Of a stretch of DNA of 64,000 nt, positions 53,091-61,937 are shown one piece after another. The notes beneath the pieces are model-generated. The model ran no database searches, was not told the DNA's origin, and was given only the letters and a program-made list of their open reading frames with translations. This stretch comes from Robiginitomaculum sp. (GTDB lineage: Bacteria > Pseudomonadota > Alphaproteobacteria > Caulobacterales > Maricaulaceae). The stretch is from assembly GCA_002733805.1 (NCBI GenBank), contig NVXG01000034.1:18787-82786 (forward strand), read 5' to 3'. The stretch's first letter is position 1. Every line of letters starts with the position of its first letter. A program made the position numbers and the translations under genes.

Positions 53091-56000
53091 TTATGCTTTT
53101 CGCCAAAGCGCGCGAGCTTTTTCCAAAGCCTGTTGTTTTTTATGGGTCACGATCACTACGCGGCGCTTATGGGCGACCCGCGCACGGGCCAGCAACACAA
53201 AGGCTGATGGCGCAAAGATCAGTGCCAAAATGGCGGAGCCCGTAACACCACCGGCAATCGCCGTGGCCAATGGTCCCCAGAAACTGTCACCAAACATCAA
53301 AAGCGGGATAAAGCCGCCAATGGTGGTCAGGGTCGTTGCCACAATATGTCTTGTGGCATCAATCACCGTCTCGCGGGTGGCGATCGGGTCTCCGGCTTTG
53401 GCTTTTTCATCGGCTTTTAGCGCGGTTAGCACCACAATGCTGCCATTGATCGATAAACCGACCAACCCCATAATGCCGACAATGCCCATAAAGCCCATAC
53501 TTTGGCCAAACATCCAGATCGAAAATAGCGCCAGTCCGATCGATAAGATACCGCTAGCGCCAACGATTCCAGCATAGGAAAATGAGTTGAAAGCCAGCAC
53601 AACCGCACCAATCATCAGGATCAGTAGGGGCAGGGCAGTAGCAAGCAGTGAGCCCACCGCATCCCCTTGATTGGCGGCATCACCACCAATGGTCATTTTG
53701 TATCCATGGGGTAGGGTAAAATCAGTTTGGTCCAGTCGAGCTTCAAAATCCCGCAACACGGTGGAGGGCAGCGTGAACGGCTCCAGATAGGCCAATATCC
53801 CATTATATCGTTCGCCATCTTCATGCGGGATCAGGGCGATTTTGGGGATCAGCTTCATCTTTCCCAAGGCACCAGGAACAGTGCCGCCACCTGCCGATGC
53901 CAGCGGCATGGAAAGCGCGCTATTCAAGGATGCGCGCTGGCTTGGGTCAATTTGTATCCGGACCGGGATGCGCTCCAGACCTTCCTGCACGCTACCGGCA
54001 GAGATGCCTTCAAATTGTGTATTCAGGTGAGCTGCCAATTGCGTAAGGGCCAGACCAGCCCGTCCAGTGGCGGTTTCGTCGGCATCCAATGAGGCCACGA
54101 CTTGTCCCATTTGCAATTCTGCAACGGTGTAGGTAACGCCCGGCGTTGCAGCCAATACGGCGCGCATTTCCTGGCCCAATCGATTCAGTTCTGCAAAGTT
54201 TGGCCCTTTGACGATCAATTCAATCGGGGCGTTGGCGGGTGGGCCTTGCTCGAAGGGTAAAGCCAATATCCGGGCATCGGGGAATGTGCTGCGTAGCAGG
54301 GGCTGCATTTTTACCACAATGCGTCTTGTATCATCGGCCGAGCGGGTTTCGACAAACCCGTTGGCCAGATTGGTGGTCACCGCACCGGATGAAAATACGT
54401 TGTAAAACACTTTGGGGGCGGCGCTTCCCATTACCCATGTGATATTCTTTACCCCATCTTCGGCGGCGAGAAATTGACGAATTTCTTCTGCCCTCTGGCG
54501 GGTGTTTTCCAATGAACTGTCAGCTGACATGGTCAACTGGATTTGGAACATGTCACGATCCACAGGCGGAAAGAACTGCATGGGTAACGTAGTTGCCGCA
54601 AAGAAACCGGCTGCGGGTACAATAAAACTGGCAATCAGACCAACCCATGGCCGGGAAATGATCAGATCCAGTACATTGCGATACCCGGCTGTAAGCCAGC
54701 CGATGCGAAGACCACGGCTCCAGAACTGATAGGGTTTGTCCGGGTCGGGTTCCTTGTCGAACCAGGCTGAAAACGCCGGGATCAAGGTAAAGGCCAGCAC
54801 AAAGCTGGAGCCAACGGCAAAGATAACAGAAACCCCCATCATACCGACAAATTCACCGGCTCCACCTGACATCAAGGCAATCGGTGCAAAGGCAAGCATG
54901 GTGGTCAAGGTCGAAGCCAACAAAGGCGCAAACAAATGACGGAAGGTTTTTCGGATCGCTTCATTGGGCCCGGCCCCCCGGCGGCGCATCAAGCCATATT
55001 CATCAACCATCACGATGGCGGTATCAATCAATAAACCCAGCGCAATCACAATGCCGGTCACCGACATTTGGTGCAAGGGTGAACCCATCACCTTGAACAA
55101 GGTAACCGTCATGAAAATGGTCAGTGGCAAGGCCGAACCCACAATAATGGCGGCGCGCCAACCCAGGATCAAGAACGAGAAGATGAACACCAAGATGGCT
55201 GAAAATACTAAGTTAAGAAACAACCCTTCCAGACGATCCGCCACATAGTGTTCTTGTTGAAAAATGGCTTCCAGTTTGATGCTGGTTGGCAAGTCGGCAC
55301 GAAATTCATCAATGATTACAAATGCTTTATTGTCCCACAAATCAACCCGCTGGTTGGGCGTGATGTAGGCAGAAAACAAAATAACTCGTTGGCCATTGCG
55401 AAACGCCATGGCGCTTTCCGGCTGTTTGTAGGTTTTGCTGATTTTGGCAATGTCGCCCAACCGGGTCGCCGTACCATCGGCATATTCGCGCACTGGAATT
55501 TCCCTGACCCGCTCAATGCCAGTTAGTTCCCCAGCCACTTCCAGCGATAACAAATTGGTCGATGTGCGAATTTGTCCAGCCGGAGTTTTCACATCGGCTG
55601 CCCGTAAAATATTGGCCAGCGCGGTGGGATCAAGCCCCATCGCCTGCAAGCGGTCCAGATCAACATCAACCCGGATCTCAGGCTCTACTGTGCCATAGAT
55701 GGTTGTCTCTTCGGTACCCGGCAGGTTTTTGAATTTCAGTTGTAAATCGCGAGCAAGACGACCGATCAACTCCATGTTGTTTTCGAAATCAGTTTCCATG
55801 GAAAACGCCAGAATCAGCGTATCCGCACCGATATGTTGGCGCCGCAAATCAGGCGTACCGGCATCAGGTGGCAATAACAAAGTGCCTTTGTTTAACTGCT
55901 CGCGAACTTGCGTCCACACCGGTTCAACCTGTTTGCCGGTAAATTCTTCTTTTAGTTCAACGCTAATAATGGACACGCCATTTTTTGAGGTTGATCCGGT

Positions 56001-56231
56001 ATCTCTGATCTCGAAAAGTTCTTTGATGGCGTTTTCAAGCGGGTCAGTCACCAGTGCCTCAACCCGTTCGGCCGATGCACCCGGATAATTGGTAATGATC
56101 AACGCAAAGCGTTCGGACAGGGTTGGGTCTTCCTGCCGGCCCAAGGTGAGCAGTGCGCCAATACCAGAGGCAATAATCAGAAAAACCGTAAGAATCGCCA
56201 GCCGTGGATTTTTATAAAATAGCTCACTCAT
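53091..56231 (-). CDS. RND-family efflux transporter permease
   Basis: A 1046-residue inner-membrane pump with twelve expected membrane helices and two large periplasmic loops. The proton-relay helix reads GLLIDTAIVMVDEYGLMRRRGAGPNEAI (Asp in TM4). It has the usual internal duplication, the second half starting about residue 520 (RPWVGLIASFIVPAAGFFAATTLP). Closest in style to the AcrB/MdtB-like hydrophobe-amphiphile group. It follows its periplasmic adaptor with an 8-base overlap. The outer-membrane channel is not encoded nearby. Confidence 0.93.
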   Translation of the reverse strand: MSELFYKNPRLAILTVFLIIASGIGALLTLGRQEDPTLSERFALIITNYPGASAERVEALVTDPLENAIKELFEIRDTGSTSKNGVSIISVELKEEFTGKQVEPVWTQVREQLNKGTLLLPPDAGTPDLRRQHIGADTLILAFSMETDFENNMELIGRLARDLQLKFKNLPGTEETTIYGTVEPEIRVDVDLDRLQAMGLDPTALANILRAADVKTPAGQIRTSTNLLSLEVAGELTGIERVREIPVREYADGTATRLGDIAKISKTYKQPESAMAFRNGQRVILFSAYITPNQRVDLWDNKAFVIIDEFRADLPTSIKLEAIFQQEHYVADRLEGLFLNLVFSAILVFIFSFLILGWRAAIIVGSALPLTIFMTVTLFKVMGSPLHQMSVTGIVIALGLLIDTAIVMVDEYGLMRRRGAGPNEAIRKTFRHLFAPLLASTLTTMLAFAPIALMSGGAGEFVGMMGVSVIFAVGSSFVLAFTLIPAFSAWFDKEPDPDKPYQFWSRGLRIGWLTAGYRNVLDLIISRPWVGLIASFIVPAAGFFAATTLPMQFFPPVDRDMFQIQLTMSADSSLENTRQRAEEIRQFLAAEDGVKNITWVMGSAAPKVFYNVFSSGAVTTNLANGFVETRSADDTRRIVVKMQPLLRSTFPDARILALPFEQGPPANAPIELIVKGPNFAELNRLGQEMRAVLAATPGVTYTVAELQMGQVVASLDADETATGRAGLALTQLAAHLNTQFEGISAGSVQEGLERIPVRIQIDPSQRASLNSALSMPLASAGGGTVPGALGKMKLIPKIALIPHEDGERYNGILAYLEPFTLPSTVLRDFEARLDQTDFTLPHGYKMTIGGDAANQGDAVGSLLATALPLLILMIGAVVLAFNSFSYAGIVGASGILSIGLALFSIWMFGQSMGFMGIVGIMGLVGLSINGSIVVLTALKADEKAKAGDPIATRETVIDATRHIVATTLTTIGGFIPLLMFGDSFWGPLATAIAGGVTGSAILALIFAPSAFVLLARARVAHKRRVVIVTHKKQQALEKARALWRKA

Positions 56232-57339
56232 TGCCGCTACCCGTCATGGGCAGTACACGCATGCCAACCGAGGTGTTTTGTCCGGCGGCGCGCAAAATCA
56301 TACTCCCGTTTTTAATTGGGCCACGCACGTAAACTTCACGCTCGCCAGCATGAATGATTTCAACCGGAACCGGTGACAGGATATAGGCTTGGTCATCTTT
56401 TTGGGGAAGCAAAGTGTAGAGGGACCACAATCCGCGATTTCCTTCCCGCAAGGCGGATATAGGGACGAGGAAACCCCGTTGCAGCAATTGATCCTGCAAC
56501 TGAATTCTGGCGGATTGCCCTGAAACGGGTTTGGCTCCTTCGCCGGTAAAATTAAAAATGGTATCAACCGTTTGCGTGACCGGGTTCACCACATTGGTCG
56601 AACGGCGCATTTTGGCTTGGATTACGCCATGGCCAATATTTACCTGCACCAGATCTCCTAGTGCCAATGAACTGGCTATGTTGACCGGCAGGCCGACTTT
56701 TAACTCCAGATGTTCGCTTTCAACCAGCTCCAGAACTGCCGCGCCCGGTCCGGCAATGGTACCTTCATCCATATGGCGCGCAGTGATCGTGCCATCATAG
56801 GGGGCAATAATGTGCGAAAGCGAGAGGCGGGCCAAAATGGCATTGGCTTGGGCTTTGGCGGCTCCCAGTGCAGCATCTGCACTGGCTTGGTTGGCCAGAA
56901 ATTCTTCTAGTCTTTGCGAGGAAATATGCCCCGAATTAGCCAATGATTGTTGACGTTTTGCCGTGGCGGCAGAGATGTTCAAGGCGGCTTGCGACTGGGC
57001 GCTGATGGCTTTGGCCGCAGCCAGATCAGCACTTTGGGCGGTGGTGTTCAAACTAGCCAGCCGGTCGCCTTTTTTGACAAAATCTCCGGTATCCACATAA
57101 ACCCGCTTGATTAGGCCGCTACGCTCAAATCCAAGATGGCTTTGACGTCGGGCTGAAATCGTACCGGGCCAGGTTGATGATATTTCGAGATGGTCCTGCA
57201 TCTGCACCCGTAAGATGGGCACCGGCACCGGGCTGGCATCTGGGGCTTCATCAACTGCGTCGGCGCGCCAAGATATGGCAGCGATCAAAATGAGCCCCAG
57301 TAAGGTCAGGGCAATCAAGGCAAGGCGGGCGTTGGTCAT
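56224..57339 (-). CDS. RND efflux periplasmic adaptor (MFP)
   Basis: A 371-residue membrane-fusion protein with an N-terminal anchor (LALIALTLLGLILIAAISW), lipoyl/hairpin and beta-barrel domains (SRRQSHLGFERSGLIKRVYVDTGDFVKKGDRLASL, then SHIIAPYDGTITARHMDEGTIAGPGAAVLELVE). It bridges the RND permease to an outer-membrane channel. First gene of the efflux operon, with the palindromic operator at 57415-57437 76 bases upstream. Confidence 0.9.
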   Translation of the reverse strand: MTNARLALIALTLLGLILIAAISWRADAVDEAPDASPVPVPILRVQMQDHLEISSTWPGTISARRQSHLGFERSGLIKRVYVDTGDFVKKGDRLASLNTTAQSADLAAAKAISAQSQAALNISAATAKRQQSLANSGHISSQRLEEFLANQASADAALGAAKAQANAILARLSLSHIIAPYDGTITARHMDEGTIAGPGAAVLELVESEHLELKVGLPVNIASSLALGDLVQVNIGHGVIQAKMRRSTNVVNPVTQTVDTIFNFTGEGAKPVSGQSARIQLQDQLLQRGFLVPISALREGNRGLWSLYTLLPQKDDQAYILSPVPVEIIHAGEREVYVRGPIKNGSMILRAAGQNTSVGMRVLPMTGSGNE

Positions 57340-57414
57340 CTCATCAAATCCAGGTTTTTCTTGGCGATCATGATTCTGATCTTGGACGGTAATATAGGCA
57401 ATAGTTTGGAGTAT

Positions 57415-57437
57415 AAAAGTGAACGCTGTTCACTTTT
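57415..57437. promoter_or_regulatory. Operator copy 3: GTGAAC-GCT-GTTCAC palindrome before the RND operon
   Basis: Two perfect 10-base arms, AAAAGTGAAC (57415-57424) and GTTCACTTTT (57428-57437), around GCT. It is the longest of the three copies in this window. On the minus strand it precedes a TATACT that could serve as -10 for the adaptor gene, and it sits between the tetR stop and that gene, the usual place for a TetR operator. Confidence 0.72.
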
Positions 57438-57476
57438 TTGTATATCCCTCATGCATTTATCGCGATGCACAGCTTA

Positions 57477-58127
57477 TTACTTGGTTGTGCAGAGTCCTTT
57501 GATCATGAAATCAATATGAAAATTGATCATTTCATCATTGGAGTAATTCTCTGTGCCATCAACGCCTGCTCCCAGTTCATGAACCTGAATTAACAGACTG
57601 GTCAGGCCATGAACGGCCGCCCAGATTGATTTGCCGGCCAGTGAAATATCTACCGGGGAAAATTCACCGGTTTCAACGCCCATGGCGATCAGTGCTTCAA
57701 GCTGTGCGGCAGCTTGATTGCCGAAAGTGCCCACATCTTGCGGCAGATGATCTGACCAACTTGAATAGGCCATCAAATAGGTGCCGGGATTTTCCAGTGC
57801 CGTATCAATATAGGCCCGTGCCGTCGCTCGGCAGATCATGACGGCGCTGCCACCGCCAGAGGTGGCTTGTTCAATCCGCGAGACAAGACGCTCGAAAAAG
57901 GACTCGCGCACCGCATTAAACACATCGGCTTTTGAGCCAAAATACTTGTAGAGAGCTGCCGGTGAATAATCGGTTTCTTCGGCCAGACGACGCATGGAAA
58001 CCGCAATTTCCCCTTCGCGTGCAAAAATCTTTTCTGCCGCTGAAATAATCGAGCCGCGCACGCGTTCATGGCGGCGCTCGGCCGGGCTTTTGCTGACCTG
58101 TTCACAACAAGTGGGTTCAATACTCAT
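57477..58127 (-). CDS. TetR/AcrR-family transcriptional regulator
   Basis: A 216-residue repressor. ATG 58127 is preceded by AAGGAC at SD distance; the frame extends to 58157 but without SD. The N-terminal HTH reads IISAAEKIFAREGEIAVSMRRLAEETDYSPAALYKYFGSKADVFNAV, with the TetR recognition helix. The C-terminal ligand domain (about 80-216) is of the TetR_C type. Immediately upstream of and co-oriented with the RND efflux genes, it is the likely repressor of that operon through the palindrome at 57415-57437. Confidence 0.88.
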   Translation of the reverse strand: MSIEPTCCEQVSKSPAERRHERVRGSIISAAEKIFAREGEIAVSMRRLAEETDYSPAALYKYFGSKADVFNAVRESFFERLVSRIEQATSGGGSAVMICRATARAYIDTALENPGTYLMAYSSWSDHLPQDVGTFGNQAAAQLEALIAMGVETGEFSPVDISLAGKSIWAAVHGLTSLLIQVHELGAGVDGTENYSNDEMINFHIDFMIKGLCTTK

Positions 58128-58216
58128 AACAGTCCTTGCAATGTCAGGATAAAACACGTTTCAGTATAGGCTGGGCGGAACACATCCGTCAAAAGTCAAT
58201 TTGCTGGATTGCGACT

Positions 58217-58849
58217 ATGGTAGAATTCCCGGAACCGCCAGAATTGGCCAAACGTCTAGCCGCATGCACCCCCAGCACGACAGTTCTGGAGTTTTTGAAT
58301 GTGCGGCGCTCCGTGCCTCTGGCCCTGCTGGGTTCGCCGGGCCCAGATGCAGAGCAATTGGATACTATCCTGCGTTTGGCGGCCAGAGTCCCGGATCATC
58401 GGCGCGTGGTGCCTTGGCGGTTCATCGTGTTTGAGGGCGATGCGCGTACACAGGCTGCTGAAGCTATCAAGAAGCGATATTGTGAGTTAAATCCAGATGC
58501 CAGCTTGGAAGAGCTGGATATTCAGTCCCGTAAATTCACTTGTTCACCATCCGTAATTGCTTTGGTCAGTTCACCAGATGAAGCCCATAAAACTTCGGTT
58601 TGGGAGCAACAATTGACGGTCGGGGCTGTCGGGCAAAACTTGTTATTAGCAGCAAATGCAGCTGGTTTTTCAGCCACTTGGCTAACCTATTGGTATGCGT
58701 TTGACCCAATCATTTGCCAGACCTTCGGGTTGTCGGCGGCTGAGAGAATTGCCGGGTTTTTTCACTTGGGAACCGCATGCGAAGATCCGCTTGAGCGTCC
58801 CCGTCCCGATATGGGTGCCATTGTCAGTCGTTGGACCCCAATCGCCTGA
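58217..58849 (+). CDS. Nitroreductase family protein
   Basis: A 210-residue FMN-dependent oxidoreductase, YdjA-like in length. Motifs are FLNVRRSVPLALLGSPGP (RRS, FMN phosphate binding), VPDHRRVVPWRFIVFEG, and AVGQNLLLAANAAGFSATWLTYWYAFDP. Start at ATG 58217, divergent from tetR with 89 bases between. Its stop is directly followed by the convergent DM13 gene stop. Substrate unknown; it could detoxify a compound also exported by the RND pump. Confidence 0.85.
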   Translation: MVEFPEPPELAKRLAACTPSTTVLEFLNVRRSVPLALLGSPGPDAEQLDTILRLAARVPDHRRVVPWRFIVFEGDARTQAAEAIKKRYCELNPDASLEELDIQSRKFTCSPSVIALVSSPDEAHKTSVWEQQLTVGAVGQNLLLAANAAGFSATWLTYWYAFDPIICQTFGLSAAERIAGFFHLGTACEDPLERPRPDMGAIVSRWTPIA

Positions 58850-59707
58850 TCAGTGAATATCGGCACCGCCCCATAGCAAGTTATATGCTTCGCAATGGAT
58901 CAATAGGCTTTGATAAATATCCAGATCAATATCATCGGGGATGGCGTACTCCTGCGCGCCGGACCGGCTTTGCAAGGGGGCGATACGGATCACGTCCAAG
59001 CCTGCATTTTTACCAGTAGCATCAACGATCAAAAGGGGAGACAGGAAGACCTGTAAATCATCAACCCACTTGGTTTTGAACTGCTCATCAAACCGCAAAA
59101 CCCGGTGTCCGCCTTCCATGACAATCGACCATGTGCCCCGAATCGTCTTTTTCTTTTTGGTAAAAGTCCCGGCTGCAATGACCCGATCACGTTTGGCATA
59201 GGCTTCGGCTTCGGCCTGTTTCAAGGCTTCAGCTTCGGTGTCCAATCGTTCCTGTTCCAGTTTGGCCGCATCGCGAGCTGCTTGTTCGGCGGTTGCTTTT
59301 TGCGCGGCTTCTGCTCTGGCAATTTCCATGGTCGCTTCCTGCGCGGCCAATTGTGCGTCTGCGGCTTCTTGCGCTTGGCGAACGGCGGTCTCTGCCTGAC
59401 GCTTTATCCGATCATGCTCGAGCCGTTTGGCCGCCAGTACTTTTGCTTCTGCTTCCATCTGCAAGCGTTCTTGTTCGGCGACTTCTGCTTCTACCCGGCG
59501 CTTCTCAGCTTCTGCGGCAGCCAGTTCAGCGGCCTTGGCCGCCACTTGCTCTGCCTCGGCGCGGGTCGCCAGTTCGGCTTGGCTGGGGGCTGCCCCAACC
59601 ACTAGTGCGGTTTCAGTTGCTTGATCAGACACCTTTTGCTCTGAACAAGCCATCAATAGGCCAGATGAGATGATCACGGCAAAAACAGGCAGGGTAAAAC
59701 GGGTCAT
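58850..59707 (-). CDS. Coiled-coil lipoprotein with C-terminal DM13 domain
   Basis: A 285-residue lipoprotein. ATG 59707 gives a signal peptide with lipobox LMAC ending at Cys21 (mature Cys). Residues 45-180 form a long Ala/Glu/Gln-rich coiled coil. From about residue 180 the chain matches the DM13 domain: AAGTFTKKKKTIRGTWSIVMEGGHRVLRFDEQF, and the signature ending YQSLLIHCEAYNLLWGGADIH with its conserved Cys. DM13 domains are thought to bind cofactors or act in redox and adhesion contexts. An envelope-anchored redox or binding role is inferred. Confidence 0.78.
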   Translation of the reverse strand: MTRFTLPVFAVIISSGLLMACSEQKVSDQATETALVVGAAPSQAELATRAEAEQVAAKAAELAAAEAEKRRVEAEVAEQERLQMEAEAKVLAAKRLEHDRIKRQAETAVRQAQEAADAQLAAQEATMEIARAEAAQKATAEQAARDAAKLEQERLDTEAEALKQAEAEAYAKRDRVIAAGTFTKKKKTIRGTWSIVMEGGHRVLRFDEQFKTKWVDDLQVFLSPLLIVDATGKNAGLDVIRIAPLQSRSGAQEYAIPDDIDLDIYQSLLIHCEAYNLLWGGADIH

Positions 59708-59788
59708 ACGTCCTCTCAATTTTGAATTTGAGTGTACAAATGCCAATCGGATTGAAAAAGCAAGCCACGAAATCGTGATTTGAGGGTG

Positions 59789-60127
59789 TTACAGGTTTGG
59801 CTTCCCACCTTCTTTGGTCGAAGTTATGCTCAAACCGACCAGCAAAAACCTAGTTTCGGTTTCTGCTTTGGGGCAATGTTCAACACCGCGAGGCACCGCA
59901 AACATATCACCCGGACCCAAATGAATGTTTTGGTCTCGCAATTGAATGACCAACTCGCCTTCGTATACGATGAACAGCTCGTCCTGATCGTCATGTTTAT
60001 GCCAGTTGGTCGCGCCAATACCCTTGGCTACCTTGAATTGCATGCCATTGGCTTCGGTCAGAACTTTCTGTGACCAATACTCGGTCAGCGCATCCAACTC
60101 TGCTGGAATGTTTATTTTGTCATTCAT
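59789..60127 (-). CDS. Cupin-domain protein
   Basis: A 112-residue single-domain cupin. Both cupin motifs are visible: INWHKHDDQDELFIVYEGE-type metal-binding block (His, His, Glu) and GDMFAVPRGVEHCPKAE (His). Small metal-dependent isomerase, epimerase or regulatory cupins share this fold. Specific activity unknown. Confidence 0.86.
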   Translation of the reverse strand: MNDKINIPAELDALTEYWSQKVLTEANGMQFKVAKGIGATNWHKHDDQDELFIVYEGELVIQLRDQNIHLGPGDMFAVPRGVEHCPKAETETRFLLVGLSITSTKEGGKPNL

Positions 60128-60146
60128 TCAAACGGCCTATTCTCAA

Positions 60147-60321
60147 TCAGATTTTATCCGGATAGACCGGCGCGATATCGGTCGGGATATGGCTGGAAGC
60201 AGCAATTACGCTTTTGGCCGCACCGTCCAGAACAGCATAGGTGGCCAGAAACGCTTCCTTCTCTGCTACAGGTTGTTTTGGAAGGCGGGAATTGTGGTTC
60301 AGTGTCGCAGGGGCGGGCAGT
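60147..60321 (-). other. Probable out-of-frame continuation of the GYF-domain gene
   Basis: Immediately after the GYF-domain stop at 60322, the +1 frame carries a protein-like tail ending ASSHIPTDIAPVYPDKI at 60147. It has no start or SD of its own. The earliest ATG in frame is at 60392, inside the GYF gene, again without SD. The simplest reading is a frameshift at GCGGCGGCTAAAC, either real or a sequencing error, giving a protein of about 234 residues. Confidence 0.45.
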
Positions 60322-60855
60322 TTAGCCGCCGCTTGCCATATATTTCCTGATCTGGCGATCTGCGGTTTCGCCGATATTGAACCAAGCCGCATTGTTTTGA
60401 CTAATTTCAAAGACCAAAAGACTGTCATTCGATCCCATATCGCGGGACAAAACATTGCGGATTTGATCGCTGGTGGTTTGTGCTTTTAGCACCCAAATGC
60501 CAGGTATTGGCTGAATCGGTGGACCGAACCCGGCCAAGGTTTCTTCAAACCGGGATTGATCATCTGGCGAGATGCGGGCCATCAGCGCGAACTGGCGCAT
60601 TTGCGGGCTGGTCTGGTCGTTGTTTGCATCAGGAGAAGTAGGTTTCGAGACAGATGGCTGTTCAGCGATTTTGGCAGTTTGCGGTTGAAATACTTCATCC
60701 AGCAAAGAAATATCGCCAGCCGGTTGAAAGCCCTGATCGCGATTGTCAGCCACCATGGTGTTAGGGGCCAAACGGCCTTCCAGCGAAAATTTACGCATTC
60801 TTTCCAAGGTGTAAGGTCCATAGACCATGTCTCGCACTTTGATAAACCAGTTCAT
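60322..60855 (-). CDS. GYF-domain protein (possibly truncated by frameshift)
   Basis: A 177-residue protein whose first 55 residues match the bacterial GYF_2 domain, a proline-rich peptide binder (WFIKVRDMVYGPYTLERMRKFSLEGRLAPNTMVADNRDQGFQPAGDISLL). The rest is low in clear motifs. It probably recruits partner proteins. The 3' end is followed by a coding-like stretch in another frame, so the natural protein may be longer. Located between the PilZ and cupin genes on the same strand. Confidence 0.75.
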   Translation of the reverse strand: MNWFIKVRDMVYGPYTLERMRKFSLEGRLAPNTMVADNRDQGFQPAGDISLLDEVFQPQTAKIAEQPSVSKPTSPDANNDQTSPQMRQFALMARISPDDQSRFEETLAGFGPPIQPIPGIWVLKAQTTSDQIRNVLSRDMGSNDSLLVFEISQNNAAWFNIGETADRQIRKYMASGG

Positions 60856-60899
60856 GTCAAACTTTTCCGCTTGTTTTGAGTTGAAACGTATAGCCCGGA

Positions 60900-61535
60900 T
60901 CAGGCATTTTCTGCATTGGGCATTGGTGGGGTAAACTGGATAGCAAACCCACTGGCCAGACGGCGGCTAATCGTGCCACAAAGCGTGCCCACTTTTACCG
61001 GCTCGCCCAAGGTAACGTGCTCGGTGCTCTCTACCGCCAATCCAGAGATCGAGATATCAATTGCGCTGGCGACAAAGCGGGTTCCGTCTTTCATTTCAAG
61101 ATGGACATTTCCGTGGTGCTGGGTCCGAATTTCTGCACGATCATCGTCCAGGCCCAGGCGCTCGGCATTCATCAGCCAGGTTAATTGATCTGCCAACTGG
61201 TCCCGCTTTCGAGTGGTGGACTTGATGATGGCCACAAACCCGCCATCTGTCAGCCGTAAAATCTTTCCGTGAATGCGGCCAAGTTCTTCGGTCATCAGAA
61301 TAACATCTTGACCTAGTGGCGGTTGAAAGTCGGACTGCAAAGACAATCCGCCGGGTGATATATCTTTGATTTCACAAGGGTATTCCCAACCGTTTTCAGC
61401 TAAAAACCGACCGCCCATGGCCAATTTTCCACGAGTAAAATGTCGATTTTCAGCGGCCAGCCGAGCCACTACTCGTGCCCGGCGTTTGTCCAGTTTCTCG
61501 GGTTGGACTGTCATTTTTTTGAGTTTCGCGGTCAT
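60900..61535 (-). CDS. Double PilZ-domain protein
   Basis: A 211-residue protein that reads as two PilZ-like beta-barrels, residues about 20-110 (RRARVVARLAAENRHF, then GGRFLAENGWEYPCEIKDISPGGLSLQSDF) and about 130-205 (RAEIRTQHHGNVHLEMKDGTRFVASAIDISISGLAVES). PilZ domains bind cyclic di-GMP through RxxxR and a D/NxSxxG motif. Both DISPGG and DISISG resemble the second motif; the first motif is visible but degenerate. It may control motility or envelope functions. The following non-coding region 61536-61937 (402 bases) shows no convincing gene. Confidence 0.78.
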   Translation of the reverse strand: MTAKLKKMTVQPEKLDKRRARVVARLAAENRHFTRGKLAMGGRFLAENGWEYPCEIKDISPGGLSLQSDFQPPLGQDVILMTEELGRIHGKILRLTDGGFVAIIKSTTRKRDQLADQLTWLMNAERLGLDDDRAEIRTQHHGNVHLEMKDGTRFVASAIDISISGLAVESTEHVTLGEPVKVGTLCGTISRRLASGFAIQFTPPMPNAENA

Positions 61536-61937
61536 TTTTCCATATCACTTTTTGATTGTGATGCCATTATGACCAATGAGCGTAAATATTTGTTTGACAA
61601 ACCAGTAATAAATTCGGGCAGAATTTGCCGATGGATCAACTCTGTCGGGCGTTCTTTGCCGGTGTCCGGATCGCCCGGTGGAGCATTTTGCGAGCAAGCT
61701 TCGCCGTAACCTTGGTTTTGCTAGAACTGAAACACTTGGAAATGATGATTTTATATCGGGTTTGAACTCCGTAAGTTATTGTTTTTGAGATAAAAATATC
61801 ATCTATACTTTGATATTCCCAAAATAGACCGAAGTCTATTTCTCGACGATATTGCTTCGGTATTTTGGCCAAGCTTTTCGATTAAACCGGTCTGTTTCTT
61901 GCGTGGCAATACTCGAAGAATCAATTGGAGAGTTTTC

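Noticed and set aside
61636..61872. 78-residue minus-strand frame between the PilZ and Cys-rich genes
   Set aside because: TTG start without SD, AT-rich, no motif; probably non-coding.
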